A model generated the notes under the pieces. It saw nothing but the letters and a program-made list of their open reading frames with translations. It was not told the origin of the DNA and did not search any database. From the NCBI RefSeq assembly GCF_022511165.1, contig NZ_JAFLSB010000060.1, forward strand, positions 1 to 7,559: a DNA stretch of 7,559 nucleotides, read 5' to 3'. The DNA is from Helicobacter sp. (GTDB lineage Bacteria > Campylobacterota > Campylobacteria > Campylobacterales > Helicobacteraceae). Both the position numbers and the translations under genes were made by a program. Positions 1-6,993 of the stretch are shown here, one piece after another. How positions within the stretch are numbered: position 1 is the first letter of the stretch; every line of letters starts with the position of its first letter.

Positions 1-2549
1 GTTAATCCAAAAGCGTGAAATGGCGGCAAAGATGAAAGAATACAATCCCCATCACGCGCGTGAATCACATCAGAAATTTGCAAAATATTACTCATAATAT
101 TTAAATGCGAAAGCATCACGCCCTTTGGCTTCCCCTCACTCCCACTACTAAAGAGAATCGCCGCTACATTGGTATTTTTACGAGGTTTGACATATATCCA
201 TTTAAGCATAAAAGAGGGTAATAACACAGCTTGAGCCATTTTGCAAATAAAATCAATCTTCTTTTGCTTTACCCCTTTTATAATATCCTCCATATAAAAT
301 ACGCGCACATTAGGAGGAAATTGCAATGCTACACCTTTATTTGCAAGCTTTTGCATAAACTGCCTAGAAGTGTAAATAGTATCCATTTGCGCAGATTGTA
401 TAGCAGAGAAGAGTGCGTTTTGCCCCGCAGTAAAATTTAGATTCACAATCGTTTTTCCTGCTATGAGTAAAGAGAGATTGCACAAAACACTTGCAAGTGA
501 AGCGGGTAAAAGAATACCTATATTTTGTTGCCCTTGTGTCTGTATGCCAAAAAGACGAGAGAGAATGAGGCTAAGGGCGAGCATTCTTGTGTAGCTCATT
601 GCCCCACTTGCACTATCTATAATAGCGACTTCGGTATTCCATTTTTTCGCACTATCCACCCACATCGCGCCAATGGTTGAGAGCGCATTACATTGTGTAG
701 CCCACGCGCGGAATGAAAGCTCAAAAACCTTTGCCTTCACACGTTCTGCATTCGTGTGAATATCAAGAGGAGCGCCAAAGGCGATTGTAATACTTCTTTT
801 CGCAAAGCTTTTACGCCTCTCTTGGAATCCTTCATTACTACGAGAAAACGCGCTTCCCCATAACCCCCGAATATAAAAAGGTAAAATCACAGCTTGATGA
901 GGCTGCAAGTGTTTTGCAACTAGTTCAAAGCCATTTTTAAAAGCATTTAAATGCCCGTGTCGCGAGATTGCTCCTTCAGGGAAAAGGCACACCATATGTC
1001 CATTAGCAAGTTGTGTAGCAATAGATTCTAAAGCTTTCTTGCTCCCTGTATGCGAAATAGGTATCACACCAAACATATCTAAAAAAATACGAATATACCA
1101 CCTATCATAATAGCTTCGTTCCATTACAAAATATACTTTTCGTGGCAAAGCAAGCTGCACAATCGCCCAATCAATAAAAGAAATATGATTCCCCAAAAGC
1201 AATACACCACCTTGTTCGGGGATATTTTCAAAACCCTCTACATTCAGGCGATACCTTTGTAAAAACGCAAGAGTAATGAGCATTCTTACGAGTGAAAAAG
1301 GTAAAAGACGCACGACATAAATCGTCCCACCAAGTGCAACAAGCATACAAAAATAAAACAGATAGGTAACGCTAATGCCGCCCAAAGAAGCCAAAGTGCC
1401 AATAAGCAAAAAAAGGAGCATTGTAATATTTTGCACAAAGTTATTGCCAGCTAGAATCTTCCCTAACTCACCCTCTTTAGCGTGGAATTGAATGAGGGCA
1501 TTAAGTGGGACAATAAAAAGCGCACCGCCCATACCGAAGAGAAAAAAGATTACAGCATAAGGGATAAGCGAAGAAAAGCTAAGAATTAATAAAGTCGTTA
1601 TGCACACAAGTCCCGCACCAATGGGGATAAGCCCGGTTTCAATGTATTGCTTTGAAAGTCGCCCAGCAATAATAGAGCCTATGATAATGCCAAATCCAGA
1701 GCAACCAATAATCATTTGCACCTTAAAGGTATTAAGCTCTAAAAAATGCTCTTTGACATAAGTTGGAAAAGTTGCCAAGAGGAGTTGAGAGATAGACCAA
1801 AATACAGCAATCCCCACCACAGAGAGCCAAATATTACGATGAGCATACAAAAGCTTAAGATTATGCTTAAGTAATTTTCCTTGAAGGTAAGACTGCTTAT
1901 CAAACTTATCCTCTGTGCGCTCTGTGAGCGTGGGCAAATAATAGCATAACAGCACCTCCAAAACCGCACAAACAATCAGCATAAAGCCAAGTGGCGCAAC
2001 ACTTTGTAAAATCTCACCTTTTTGTGCAAAAAATCCTAAATCATTTATCGCATAAAACATTTCAAATAAAAGTGAAAAAACACTCATACCTGCCAAAATT
2101 GCCACAATCGCTACTGCCTGCATTGCACCATTTCCCCACGCAAGCAAGTCTTTTCCTACCAAATCCTTGATAAAACCATATTTTGCAGGAGAATAAATCG
2201 CTGATTGGGCTGCCATAAATAAAGTAGCAACAAATGCCAACCAAAAATAACCCAAAAAATAACATAATGTAATTACAATACTTAAGGCTAACCCAAACCA
2301 CGCACATACGCGCATAGTAATATTTTTAGGAAATTTATCCGCAAGGAATCCTGAAGGAGTAAAAAGCAATATAAAAGGAAGTAAAATCAGCGCATTAATA
2401 AGACTTGTAAGAAATGTAAGCTCACTGCCATCATAGACTTTATAGAGTGTGTTTTGAATGGTAATTTTATGTCCCAAATCCATAAAGGCATTGAGAAATG
2501 CCACGGCAATAAAGGGCAAAAACCCTTTTATATTCCATAGCCTTTTCAT
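1..2549 (-). CDS. aas: LplT-Aas type fusion: MFS transporter + PlsC acyltransferase + acyl-ACP synthetase (3' end outside window)
   Basis: The frame is open from the ATG at 2549 to the window edge: 849 codons plus two bases, no stop or frameshift. Residues 1-415 are very hydrophobic with about twelve membrane segments and resemble LplT, the lysophospholipid flippase of the MFS. Residues 430-600 are a PlsC-type acyltransferase with NHISFID (454-460, the HX4D catalytic motif) and FPEG (523-526). From about 640 an Aas-like AMP-binding domain begins: NFTAG (705-709), IYTSRQF (725-731), the nucleotide loop SSGSEGKPKG (801-810) and LPPFHAFGL (841-849), all close to E. coli Aas from memory. The rest of this domain, perhaps 300 residues, lies outside. 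The protein should bring lysophospholipid across the inner membrane and re-acylate it with acyl-ACP that it makes itself. AGGAG (2560-2556) sits six bases before the start. The function is inferred from the family; the architecture is seen directly. Confidence 0.9.
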   Translation of the reverse strand, partial: MKRLWNIKGFLPFIAVAFLNAFMDLGHKITIQNTLYKVYDGSELTFLTSLINALILLPFILLFTPSGFLADKFPKNITMRVCAWFGLALSIVITLCYFLGYFWLAFVATLFMAAQSAIYSPAKYGFIKDLVGKDLLAWGNGAMQAVAIVAILAGMSVFSLLFEMFYAINDLGFFAQKGEILQSVAPLGFMLIVCAVLEVLLCYYLPTLTERTEDKFDKQSYLQGKLLKHNLKLLYAHRNIWLSVVGIAVFWSISQLLLATFPTYVKEHFLELNTFKVQMIIGCSGFGIIIGSIIAGRLSKQYIETGLIPIGAGLVCITTLLILSFSSLIPYAVIFFLFGMGGALFIVPLNALIQFHAKEGELGKILAGNNFVQNITMLLFLLIGTLASLGGISVTYLFYFCMLVALGGTIYVVRLLPFSLVRMLITLAFLQRYRLNVEGFENIPEQGGVLLLGNHISFIDWAIVQLALPRKVYFVMERSYYDRWYIRIFLDMFGVIPISHTGSKKALESIATQLANGHMVCLFPEGAISRHGHLNAFKNGFELVAKHLQPHQAVILPFYIRGLWGSAFSRSNEGFQERRKSFAKRSITIAFGAPLDIHTNAERVKAKVFELSFRAWATQCNALSTIGAMWVDSAKKWNTEVAIIDSASGAMSYTRMLALSLILSRLFGIQTQGQQNIGILLPASLASVLCNLSLLIAGKTIVNLNFTAGQNALFSAIQSAQMDTIYTSRQFMQKLANKGVALQFPPNVRVFYMEDIIKGVKQKKIDFICKMAQAVLLPSFMLKWIYVKPRKNTNVAAILFSSGSEGKPKGVMLSHLNIMSNILQISDVIHARDGDCILSSLPPFHAFGL

Positions 2550-2555
2550 TAATGT

Positions 2556-2560
2556 CTCCT
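2556..2560 (-). promoter_or_regulatory. Shine-Dalgarno for the LplT-Aas fusion gene
   Basis: Read on the minus strand, AGGAG is followed by a six-base spacer and the ATG at 2549. It fixes the start of the long fusion frame, whose first residues run straight into the first membrane segment. It lies in the 67-base gap after csd6, so the gene is translated independently even if it is co-transcribed. Confidence 0.75.
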
Positions 2561-2616
2561 CTTTTTCGCACTTTTGATAGCCACAAAAATATACGAATCT
2601 TAACTGCTTTTATCCT

Positions 2617-3627
2617 TTATTGCTCACTTAGAATCTTTACTTTGCCATTTTCTACAAGCACATACATATCTTTTATACCAACCGAACTAAAGCTTATTTT
2701 GCCATTGAGATAAGCTTTATAGTCTTGCATAAAGCTTATACGATACATATTACGATGTTCCTCATTTGGATATATAGAGACATTAATATCAGAAATGCGT
2801 ATGTTTTTTGCCTCATTTTTGGCAAAAACATTCTTTTTATGCTCCCTAAATGCCTTAAAACTCATACCATCGGGGCGATAAAAATTTTGCTCATCATAAA
2901 AGCTTAAATAAGTTGCCAAATCACTTTTTTGCCATACGCTTTTCCATTGATACAAACTCGCAAGCACAAGAGCGAGTTCATCAATGCTCGCTGCCTTAAA
3001 CTTGTCTTCATAAGTAATAAGCATCGTTTTTTTCCAATCAATCAGCTTATCATATTTTTTGAGTATCTCATTATCAATAGCAATACAACCGCGTGTATTA
3101 AGCTCCTCTCTATTGCCATTAAGTGGTAAGCCGTGAATCCAAATACCCCCACCCGTCTTTTTTAGGGATCTATCATATACATTAGGATAGCTTGTGGAAA
3201 ATGCAAGCGGTCCATAATACTGATCAAGCCCCGTTAAACGCGCATTTAAATCATACGAGCCTATAGGAGTTGTCAAATCACCCTCTTTTTTCTTATTACC
3301 CTTACCCTTTGCTACAAGCGCACTTGAAGTGCCAAGCTCCTTGAGCTTCGCATTTTGTAATTCATAAAGCGTCAAAGAAGGAGCAGTTTTATTTGAGACA
3401 AATAAAAATCGCAGATTCTCAAAATATCCATATTCTGTGGCATTTTCTTTAAGATATTCTGCCCAATATTCTTTATTTGTGAGATACCCCTCAAGCTTAG
3501 ATTCTATCGCATTGATACCATTTTTTTTATATTCACTCACAAGATTCATAAGTTGTGTATCAAGGGCATAAAGACTTGAAAATCCCATAATAGCCATACA
3601 TAAAAACCATTGTTTAAAATTATTCAT
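2617..3627 (-). CDS. csd6: Peptidoglycan L,D-carboxypeptidase Csd6 (YkuD fold), cell shape
   Basis: This 336-residue protein matches H. pylori Csd6 (HP0518) and Campylobacter Pgp2 in length and layout. These periplasmic enzymes trim muropeptide tetrapeptides to tripeptides and are needed for helical shape. Residues 1-21 form a Sec signal peptide (Lys5, a hydrophobic core, likely cut after LYA). A helical N-terminal region follows, then the YkuD catalytic domain at about 70-205 with GDLTTPIG (116-123), YGPLAF (138-143), catalytic His165 in WIHG and Cys181 in TRGCIAI. Residues from about 213 to the end form an NTF2-like C-terminal domain, as in Csd6. I chose the ATG at 3627 because it has a good Shine-Dalgarno and puts the signal peptide at the N-terminus; an in-frame ATG at 3666 would overlap era and add 13 charged residues. 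The gene starts 22 bases after era. The family is named for L,D-transpeptidases, but carboxypeptidase activity is expected from the Csd6 match. HP0518 has also been linked to flagellin glycosylation and motility. Confidence 0.92.
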   Translation of the reverse strand: MNNFKQWFLCMAIMGFSSLYALDTQLMNLVSEYKKNGINAIESKLEGYLTNKEYWAEYLKENATEYGYFENLRFLFVSNKTAPSLTLYELQNAKLKELGTSSALVAKGKGNKKKEGDLTTPIGSYDLNARLTGLDQYYGPLAFSTSYPNVYDRSLKKTGGGIWIHGLPLNGNREELNTRGCIAIDNEILKKYDKLIDWKKTMLITYEDKFKAASIDELALVLASLYQWKSVWQKSDLATYLSFYDEQNFYRPDGMSFKAFREHKKNVFAKNEAKNIRISDINVSIYPNEEHRNMYRISFMQDYKAYLNGKISFSSVGIKDMYVLVENGKVKILSEQ

Positions 3628-3640
3628 TCTCCCTACTCCT
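3628..3640 (-). promoter_or_regulatory. Shine-Dalgarno that decides the csd6 start
   Basis: On the minus strand AGGAG (3640-3636) is followed eight bases later by the ATG at 3627, and a second purine run, GGGAGA, abuts the start. No comparable site precedes the upstream in-frame ATG at 3666, so the start at 3627 is preferred. Confidence 0.75.
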
Positions 3641-3649
3641 TTTTTTGAT

Positions 3650-4576
3650 TTATTCCATAAAATCATATCCTATTTTTTTCAATATATCTTTTTGCTTACT
3701 CCAGCCCCTATGCACCTCTACATCAAGCTTCAAAAAAATATCCTTATTGCTTAAAGAGCTTATTTTTTTTCGCGCACAAATACCTATTCGTTTGATACCG
3801 CTTCCTCCCTTGCCAATTACCACTGCCTTTTGGCTTTGCTTTTCTACAATAATATGAGCGTGGATTCTATCAAGCTTTGCGCCCTCTTCAAAACTTTTTA
3901 TGACTACATCAGCTTCATAGGGAATCTCATCACTTAGATTCTCAAACAAACTCTCGCGTATCATTTCTTTATAAATTTCTTTAAGATGTGTTGGTGTAAG
4001 GAGTTTGGCATCATAAAAAAAAGGTGAAGTTGGCAAGTGCATTGCGATTTGGTGCAAAAGCCGCTCTCTCTCAAATCCTTTTTTCACACTAATTGGCAAA
4101 AGTGAGAGAAAATACTTCTCATACGCTTGATATTGCGCAATTTTTTGCAAAAGCTGCTCTTTGGTGCAAGTATCAATTTTTGTCAAAAGAAGCAAATGAG
4201 GCAATCCTTCACTTAGATGTAAAAAATGCTCATAATGGATTACCTCATCACTCACAGGCGCAAGATAAAGAGCTAAATCGCAATCACCCATAGCCTTAAG
4301 AGCTTGTGAGAGCATATATTGATTTAAAAGCTTCTCTTTATGGTGAATCCCGGGCGTATCTACAAAAACAATCTGTGCTTGCAATGGTGCATAAGGCACA
4401 ATCATTTGGAGCTGTTTGCGTGTGGCATTTGCTTTATGAGAAACAAGGGCAATTTTCTCTCCCAAAAGATGATTGAGCAAGGTAGATTTCCCCGCATTTG
4501 GTCTGCCAAGTGTAGCAACAAATCCGGCACGAGTGCTAAAATCATCGCTATTATTTGAAGAAATATGTGCGCTCAT
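3650..4576 (-). CDS. era: GTPase Era, 16S rRNA-binding 30S assembly factor
   Basis: At 308 residues this is close to the usual length of Era (about 300), a GTPase that binds the 3' end of 16S rRNA during small-subunit maturation. The GTPase domain shows G1 GRPNAGKST (24-32), the switch region around ATRKQLQ (51-57), G3 DTPG (73-76), G4 TKID (132-135) and a G5-like SVKK (163-166). The C-terminal KH domain carries VIGKGGSGIKRIG (253-265), which binds RNA. G4 has Thr where the consensus NKxD has Asn, and G5 has Val where SAK is usual; from memory H. pylori Era has SKID, so the G4 change is probably shared by the group. About 15 polar residues precede the GTPase core, more than in H. pylori. The start is eight bases after the hslU stop and has no evident Shine-Dalgarno, so translation is probably coupled to hslU. 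No other plausible start precedes G1. Confidence 0.95.
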   Translation of the reverse strand: MSAHISSNNSDDFSTRAGFVATLGRPNAGKSTLLNHLLGEKIALVSHKANATRKQLQMIVPYAPLQAQIVFVDTPGIHHKEKLLNQYMLSQALKAMGDCDLALYLAPVSDEVIHYEHFLHLSEGLPHLLLLTKIDTCTKEQLLQKIAQYQAYEKYFLSLLPISVKKGFERERLLHQIAMHLPTSPFFYDAKLLTPTHLKEIYKEMIRESLFENLSDEIPYEADVVIKSFEEGAKLDRIHAHIIVEKQSQKAVVIGKGGSGIKRIGICARKKISSLSNKDIFLKLDVEVHRGWSKQKDILKKIGYDFME

Positions 4577-4584
4577 AAAGATTC

Positions 4585-5913
4585 TTAAAGAATATAACGC
4601 GCCAAATCGACATTTTCAACCAAATCTGCTAATGCCTCTCTTACCATTTCTGCACTTACTTCAACCTCTTTGCCCTGATATTTATCCACATCAAAGCTAA
4701 TATCTTCTAAAACGCGCTCAATTGTGGTATGCAAACGTCTTGCGCCAATATCCTCTGTGCGCTCATTAGCATTATGCGAAAGTCGCGCTAATTCTCTAAT
4801 AGCTTCATCGCTAAACTCAAGCCTAATATTTTCTGTATCAAGCAAAAGCTGATATTGACGCAAAAGGGAGCTTTTGGTTTGAGTAAGAATCTGATACAAA
4901 CTCTCCTCATCAAGCGTGCTTAGCTCCACACGCAAAGGAAAACGTCCTTGCAATTCTGGAATCAAATCACTTGGCTTACTAAAATGAAACGCCCCCGCTG
5001 CAATAAATAAAATATAATCTGTCCTAATCTGCCCATATTTAGTATTGACGACACTTCCTTCTACAATCGGCAACAAATCGCGTTGCACTCCCTCTTTGCT
5101 TGGATCTTGCCTTGAGCTATCCTTATGCCCTAATGCCACCTTATCAATCTCATCAATAAAAATCACGCCATTTTGTTCTGCGCGCCTTAAGCCCTCTGCG
5201 CGAATACTCTCCGCATCAAGCACAGATTCTGTTGCTTCAGTCGCTAAGGCTTCTTTCGCCTCTCTCACACTCATTTCTTTTTTGACTTTATCTTGAGTAA
5301 CATTTAATACTTTAAAAATAGATTCTTGCATTTTAATCATATCTGGGGGGAGATTATCATCACTCATTTGGGGTTTTTTGCTCACTTCTATTTCAATTAT
5401 TCGCTCATCATATTCACCCTTAATCACGCATTGCTTCATTTTTGCAAAACTGATTTCATATTCTTTCTTTTTTGCATCACTCACACCGCTTGGCAATGGC
5501 GGGAGTAATTTTTGGGTAATTTTTTCAATGATATAATCATTAATCTGTGCTTGAGCCTTTTGTCTATGCTCATTTTCGACAAGATTCACACTTGCTAGGA
5601 CTAAATCTCTTACCATAGATTCCACATCGCGCCCCACGAATCCTACTTCGGTATATTTACTTGCTTCCACCTTTACAAAAGGCAGTCCCATCATTTTTGC
5701 CATTCTTCTTGCAATTTCTGTTTTACCAACCCCTGTTGAGCCAATCATAAGAATATTTTTTGGCGTAATTTCTTCTTGCACTTCTTTATCAAGCTTCATT
5801 CTTCTATATCGATTTCTTAGAGCAATAGCGACTGCCTTTTTTGCTTCGTGCTGACCAATAATATAGCCATCAAGATAGCTCACTATCTCCTTTGGGGTCA
5901 TATTCTCCTTCAT
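4585..5913 (-). CDS. hslU: HslU, AAA+ unfoldase of the HslVU protease
   Basis: HslU forms the hexameric ATPase ring that unfolds proteins and feeds them to HslV in the cytoplasm. The 442-residue length is standard. The N-terminal part has MTPKEIV and the conserved IIGQ..AKKAVAIALRNR block, then Walker A GSTGVGKTE (58-66) and the pore loop GFVG (91-94). Residues of about 105-240 form the charged, variable I-domain. Then come Walker B IFIDEID (251-257), SRQDPSKEGVQRDLLP (267-282), the arginine-finger region GRFP (323-326), sensor 2 GARRLHT (390-396) and a C-terminal RYIL, the tail that docks into HslV. The pore loop has Phe in place of the classical Tyr of GYVG, so it stays aromatic. The ATG at 5913 has GGAG five bases upstream; an alternative ATG at 5901 follows AAGGAG by only three bases and would shorten the protein by four residues. 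It begins 10 bases after hslV. Confidence 0.97.
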   Translation of the reverse strand: MKENMTPKEIVSYLDGYIIGQHEAKKAVAIALRNRYRRMKLDKEVQEEITPKNILMIGSTGVGKTEIARRMAKMMGLPFVKVEASKYTEVGFVGRDVESMVRDLVLASVNLVENEHRQKAQAQINDYIIEKITQKLLPPLPSGVSDAKKKEYEISFAKMKQCVIKGEYDERIIEIEVSKKPQMSDDNLPPDMIKMQESIFKVLNVTQDKVKKEMSVREAKEALATEATESVLDAESIRAEGLRRAEQNGVIFIDEIDKVALGHKDSSRQDPSKEGVQRDLLPIVEGSVVNTKYGQIRTDYILFIAAGAFHFSKPSDLIPELQGRFPLRVELSTLDEESLYQILTQTKSSLLRQYQLLLDTENIRLEFSDEAIRELARLSHNANERTEDIGARRLHTTIERVLEDISFDVDKYQGKEVEVSAEMVREALADLVENVDLARYIL

Positions 5914-5923
5914 CTACACTCCA

Positions 5924-6466
5924 TTACAATTCTAAAATCTTAATTTGAGTATTGGTATAAATACATATCTCTCCTGCAATGCGCAATGAATGCTCTACAA
6001 GCTCTCTAGGAGGCAAAGAACTATGCGCGCTTAAAGCTCTCGCTGCACTTAGGGCATAATTACCACCACTACCAATAGCTGCGATTTTGCCATCTTCTGG
6101 CTCAAGCACATCACCACTCCCGCTTAAAATATAAATATGCTCCTTATTTAATACAATCATCATTGCCTCGAGTTTGCGCAAATATTTATCACTTCGCCAT
6201 TGTTTTGCAAACTCTAGCACACTGCGCACCAAATCGCCCTTGCGTCCCTCCAAAATACGTTCAAAAGTATCAAAAAGGCTAAAAGCATCGGCAGTGCTTC
6301 CTGCAAAACCACTGAGAATCTGTCCATTATAAAGCGTGCGGATTTTTGTGGCATTACCCTTCATCACGCAATTTCCAAAGGTTACTTGCCCATCTCCGCC
6401 GATAATAGCATATGATTTCCCCTCATATTCTCCTCTAAAACCGAGTATGGTTGTTGCCTCAAACAT
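5924..6466 (-). CDS. hslV: HslV, threonine peptidase of the HslVU protease
   Basis: HslV makes the double-hexamer peptidase core that degrades proteins delivered by HslU. At 180 residues it is family-sized. The N-terminus is MFEATTILG; aligning TTI with the E. coli N-terminus MTTIV puts the nucleophile at Thr5, with Lys36 (in MKGN) as the conserved active-site lysine. Further signatures are GGDGQVTFGN (23-32), SGFAGSTADAFSLF (52-65), WRSDKYLRKLEA (90-101), SGSGDV (115-120), AIGSGGNYA (130-138) and ICIYTN (167-172). The tetrapeptide MFEA before Thr5 means Met removal alone cannot expose the catalytic Thr, so a further cleavage is implied; H. pylori HslV has the same N-terminus from memory. The ATG at 6466 is one base after the rplI stop and its Shine-Dalgarno lies inside the end of rplI, which implies translational coupling. 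Confidence 0.97.
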   Translation of the reverse strand: MFEATTILGFRGEYEGKSYAIIGGDGQVTFGNCVMKGNATKIRTLYNGQILSGFAGSTADAFSLFDTFERILEGRKGDLVRSVLEFAKQWRSDKYLRKLEAMMIVLNKEHIYILSGSGDVLEPEDGKIAAIGSGGNYALSAARALSAHSSLPPRELVEHSLRIAGEICIYTNTQIKILEL

Positions 6467-6467
6467 T

Positions 6468-6917
6468 TTACCCCTTTAACGCCTCTACGACAAGCTTAAG
6501 TGTCGCATTGATACTATGCCCAAGTTTGACTTGCACCTCAAATGCCCCTGTGTGCTTAATAGCTTGAGGTATTTCAATATGCTTTTTATCAACATATACT
6601 TTATGCTCACTCAAAGCAAGAGCAATCTCATCTTTTGTAATCGAGCCAAAAAGCACCTCATTATTCCCAACCTTTTTATGCAAGATAAGCTTTAAAGATT
6701 CTATACTTTGTTTTATCTGCTGAAGTTGTGCTATTTCTAAAGCCTCTAATTCTTGTTGTTTTTTAAGCTCTGCCTTGTATTTGTTAATTACCTCATTTGT
6801 TGCGTGCTGTGCCTTGCCTTTAGCAATAAGAAAATTTTTTCCATAGCCATCTTTAACCTCACAAACTTCGCCTTTTTTTCCTAAACCTTTCACATCTTCA
6901 AGTAATAAAACTTTCAT
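6468..6917 (-). CDS. rplI: 50S ribosomal protein L9
   Basis: The 149-residue product has the standard L9 layout. An N-terminal rRNA-binding domain begins MKVLLLEDV and holds GLGKKGEVCEVKDGYGKNFL (11-30). A long lysine- and glutamine-rich connecting helix spans about 40-75. The C-terminal domain has the LFGSIT signature (89-94). L9 binds 23S rRNA near the L1 stalk and helps keep the reading frame. The frame can be extended to a GTG at 6935, but the ATG at 6917 gives the exact family N-terminus and has a strong Shine-Dalgarno. It is the first gene of the tightly packed rplI-hslV-hslU-era-csd6 run, with a 76-base gap from the upstream hydrolase. Unlike in many bacteria, it is not beside rpsR or rpsF in the part seen here. 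Confidence 0.97.
   Translation of the reverse strand: MKVLLLEDVKGLGKKGEVCEVKDGYGKNFLIAKGKAQHATNEVINKYKAELKKQQELEALEIAQLQQIKQSIESLKLILHKKVGNNEVLFGSITKDEIALALSEHKVYVDKKHIEIPQAIKHTGAFEVQVKLGHSINATLKLVVEALKG
6471..6476 (-). promoter_or_regulatory. hslV Shine-Dalgarno inside the end of rplI
   Basis: AAGGGG on the minus strand encodes the last two residues of L9 (Lys-Gly) and is followed by TAAA and the hslV ATG at 6466. The ribosome-binding site thus lies within rplI and the stop and start are one base apart, the usual layout for coupled translation. Confidence 0.7.
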
Positions 6918-6926
6918 TCTCTCTCC
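6918..6926 (-). promoter_or_regulatory. Shine-Dalgarno that decides the rplI start
   Basis: On the minus strand GGAG (6926-6923) is followed by five bases (AGAGA) and the ATG at 6917. This favours the ATG over the in-frame GTG at 6935, which would place this purine run inside the coding sequence. Confidence 0.8.
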
Positions 6927-6993
6927 AAATCTCACACAATTTAGAATCTGCGCTATAAAACTCTATGTTATCTCCATAAACAAAAACTAAAAG

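Larger units (their letters stand above)
2617..6917 (-). other. Probable operon rplI-hslV-hslU-era-csd6
   Basis: Five same-strand genes are separated by 1, 10, 8 and 22 bases, and hslV and era appear translationally coupled to the gene before them. From memory the same order occurs in H. pylori (HP0514 to HP0518), which supports a conserved transcription unit. The LplT-Aas gene follows after 67 bases with no strong terminator between, so read-through into it is possible. Promoter position is not established; the 76-base gap before rplI is the natural place to look. Confidence 0.75.

Noticed and set aside
1739..2307. Two minus-strand open frames of about 80 codons (1739-1975 and 2062-2307) with hydrophobic products
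   Set aside because: They are out of frame with, and fully inside, the MFS domain of the fusion gene; their hydrophobicity is a shadow of that domain.
2550..2616. Terminator or promoter between csd6 and the fusion gene
   Set aside because: No stable stem-loop with a T-run and no clear -10/-35 pair can be read; only the Shine-Dalgarno is supported.
3628..3666. Longer csd6 reading frame starting at the ATG at 3666
   Set aside because: It overlaps the end of era, has no Shine-Dalgarno and would put 13 mostly polar residues before the signal peptide; the ATG at 3627 has a good site.
4581..4593. Inverted repeat ATTCTT-T-AAGAAT across the hslU stop
   Set aside because: The arms are AT-rich, and a real hairpin would have only four pairs with a five-base loop; it is likely a by-product of the Ile-Leu-stop codons and the nearby AGAATCT word.
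231..5508. Plus-strand open frames of 60-83 codons inside csd6, era, hslU and the fusion gene
   Set aside because: All are antisense to well-supported conserved genes, lack recognisable domains and show no convincing ribosome-binding sites.
6918..6935. Longer rplI frame from a GTG at 6935
   Set aside because: The family N-terminus MKVLLLEDV begins at 6917 directly after a strong Shine-Dalgarno; the extension encodes that site.
6918..6993. Promoter for the rplI operon in the 76-base gap
   Set aside because: Several weak -10-like words exist on the minus strand (TAACAT, TATAGC, TAAATT) but none has a clear extended -10 context or stands out from the AT-rich background, so no site is called.
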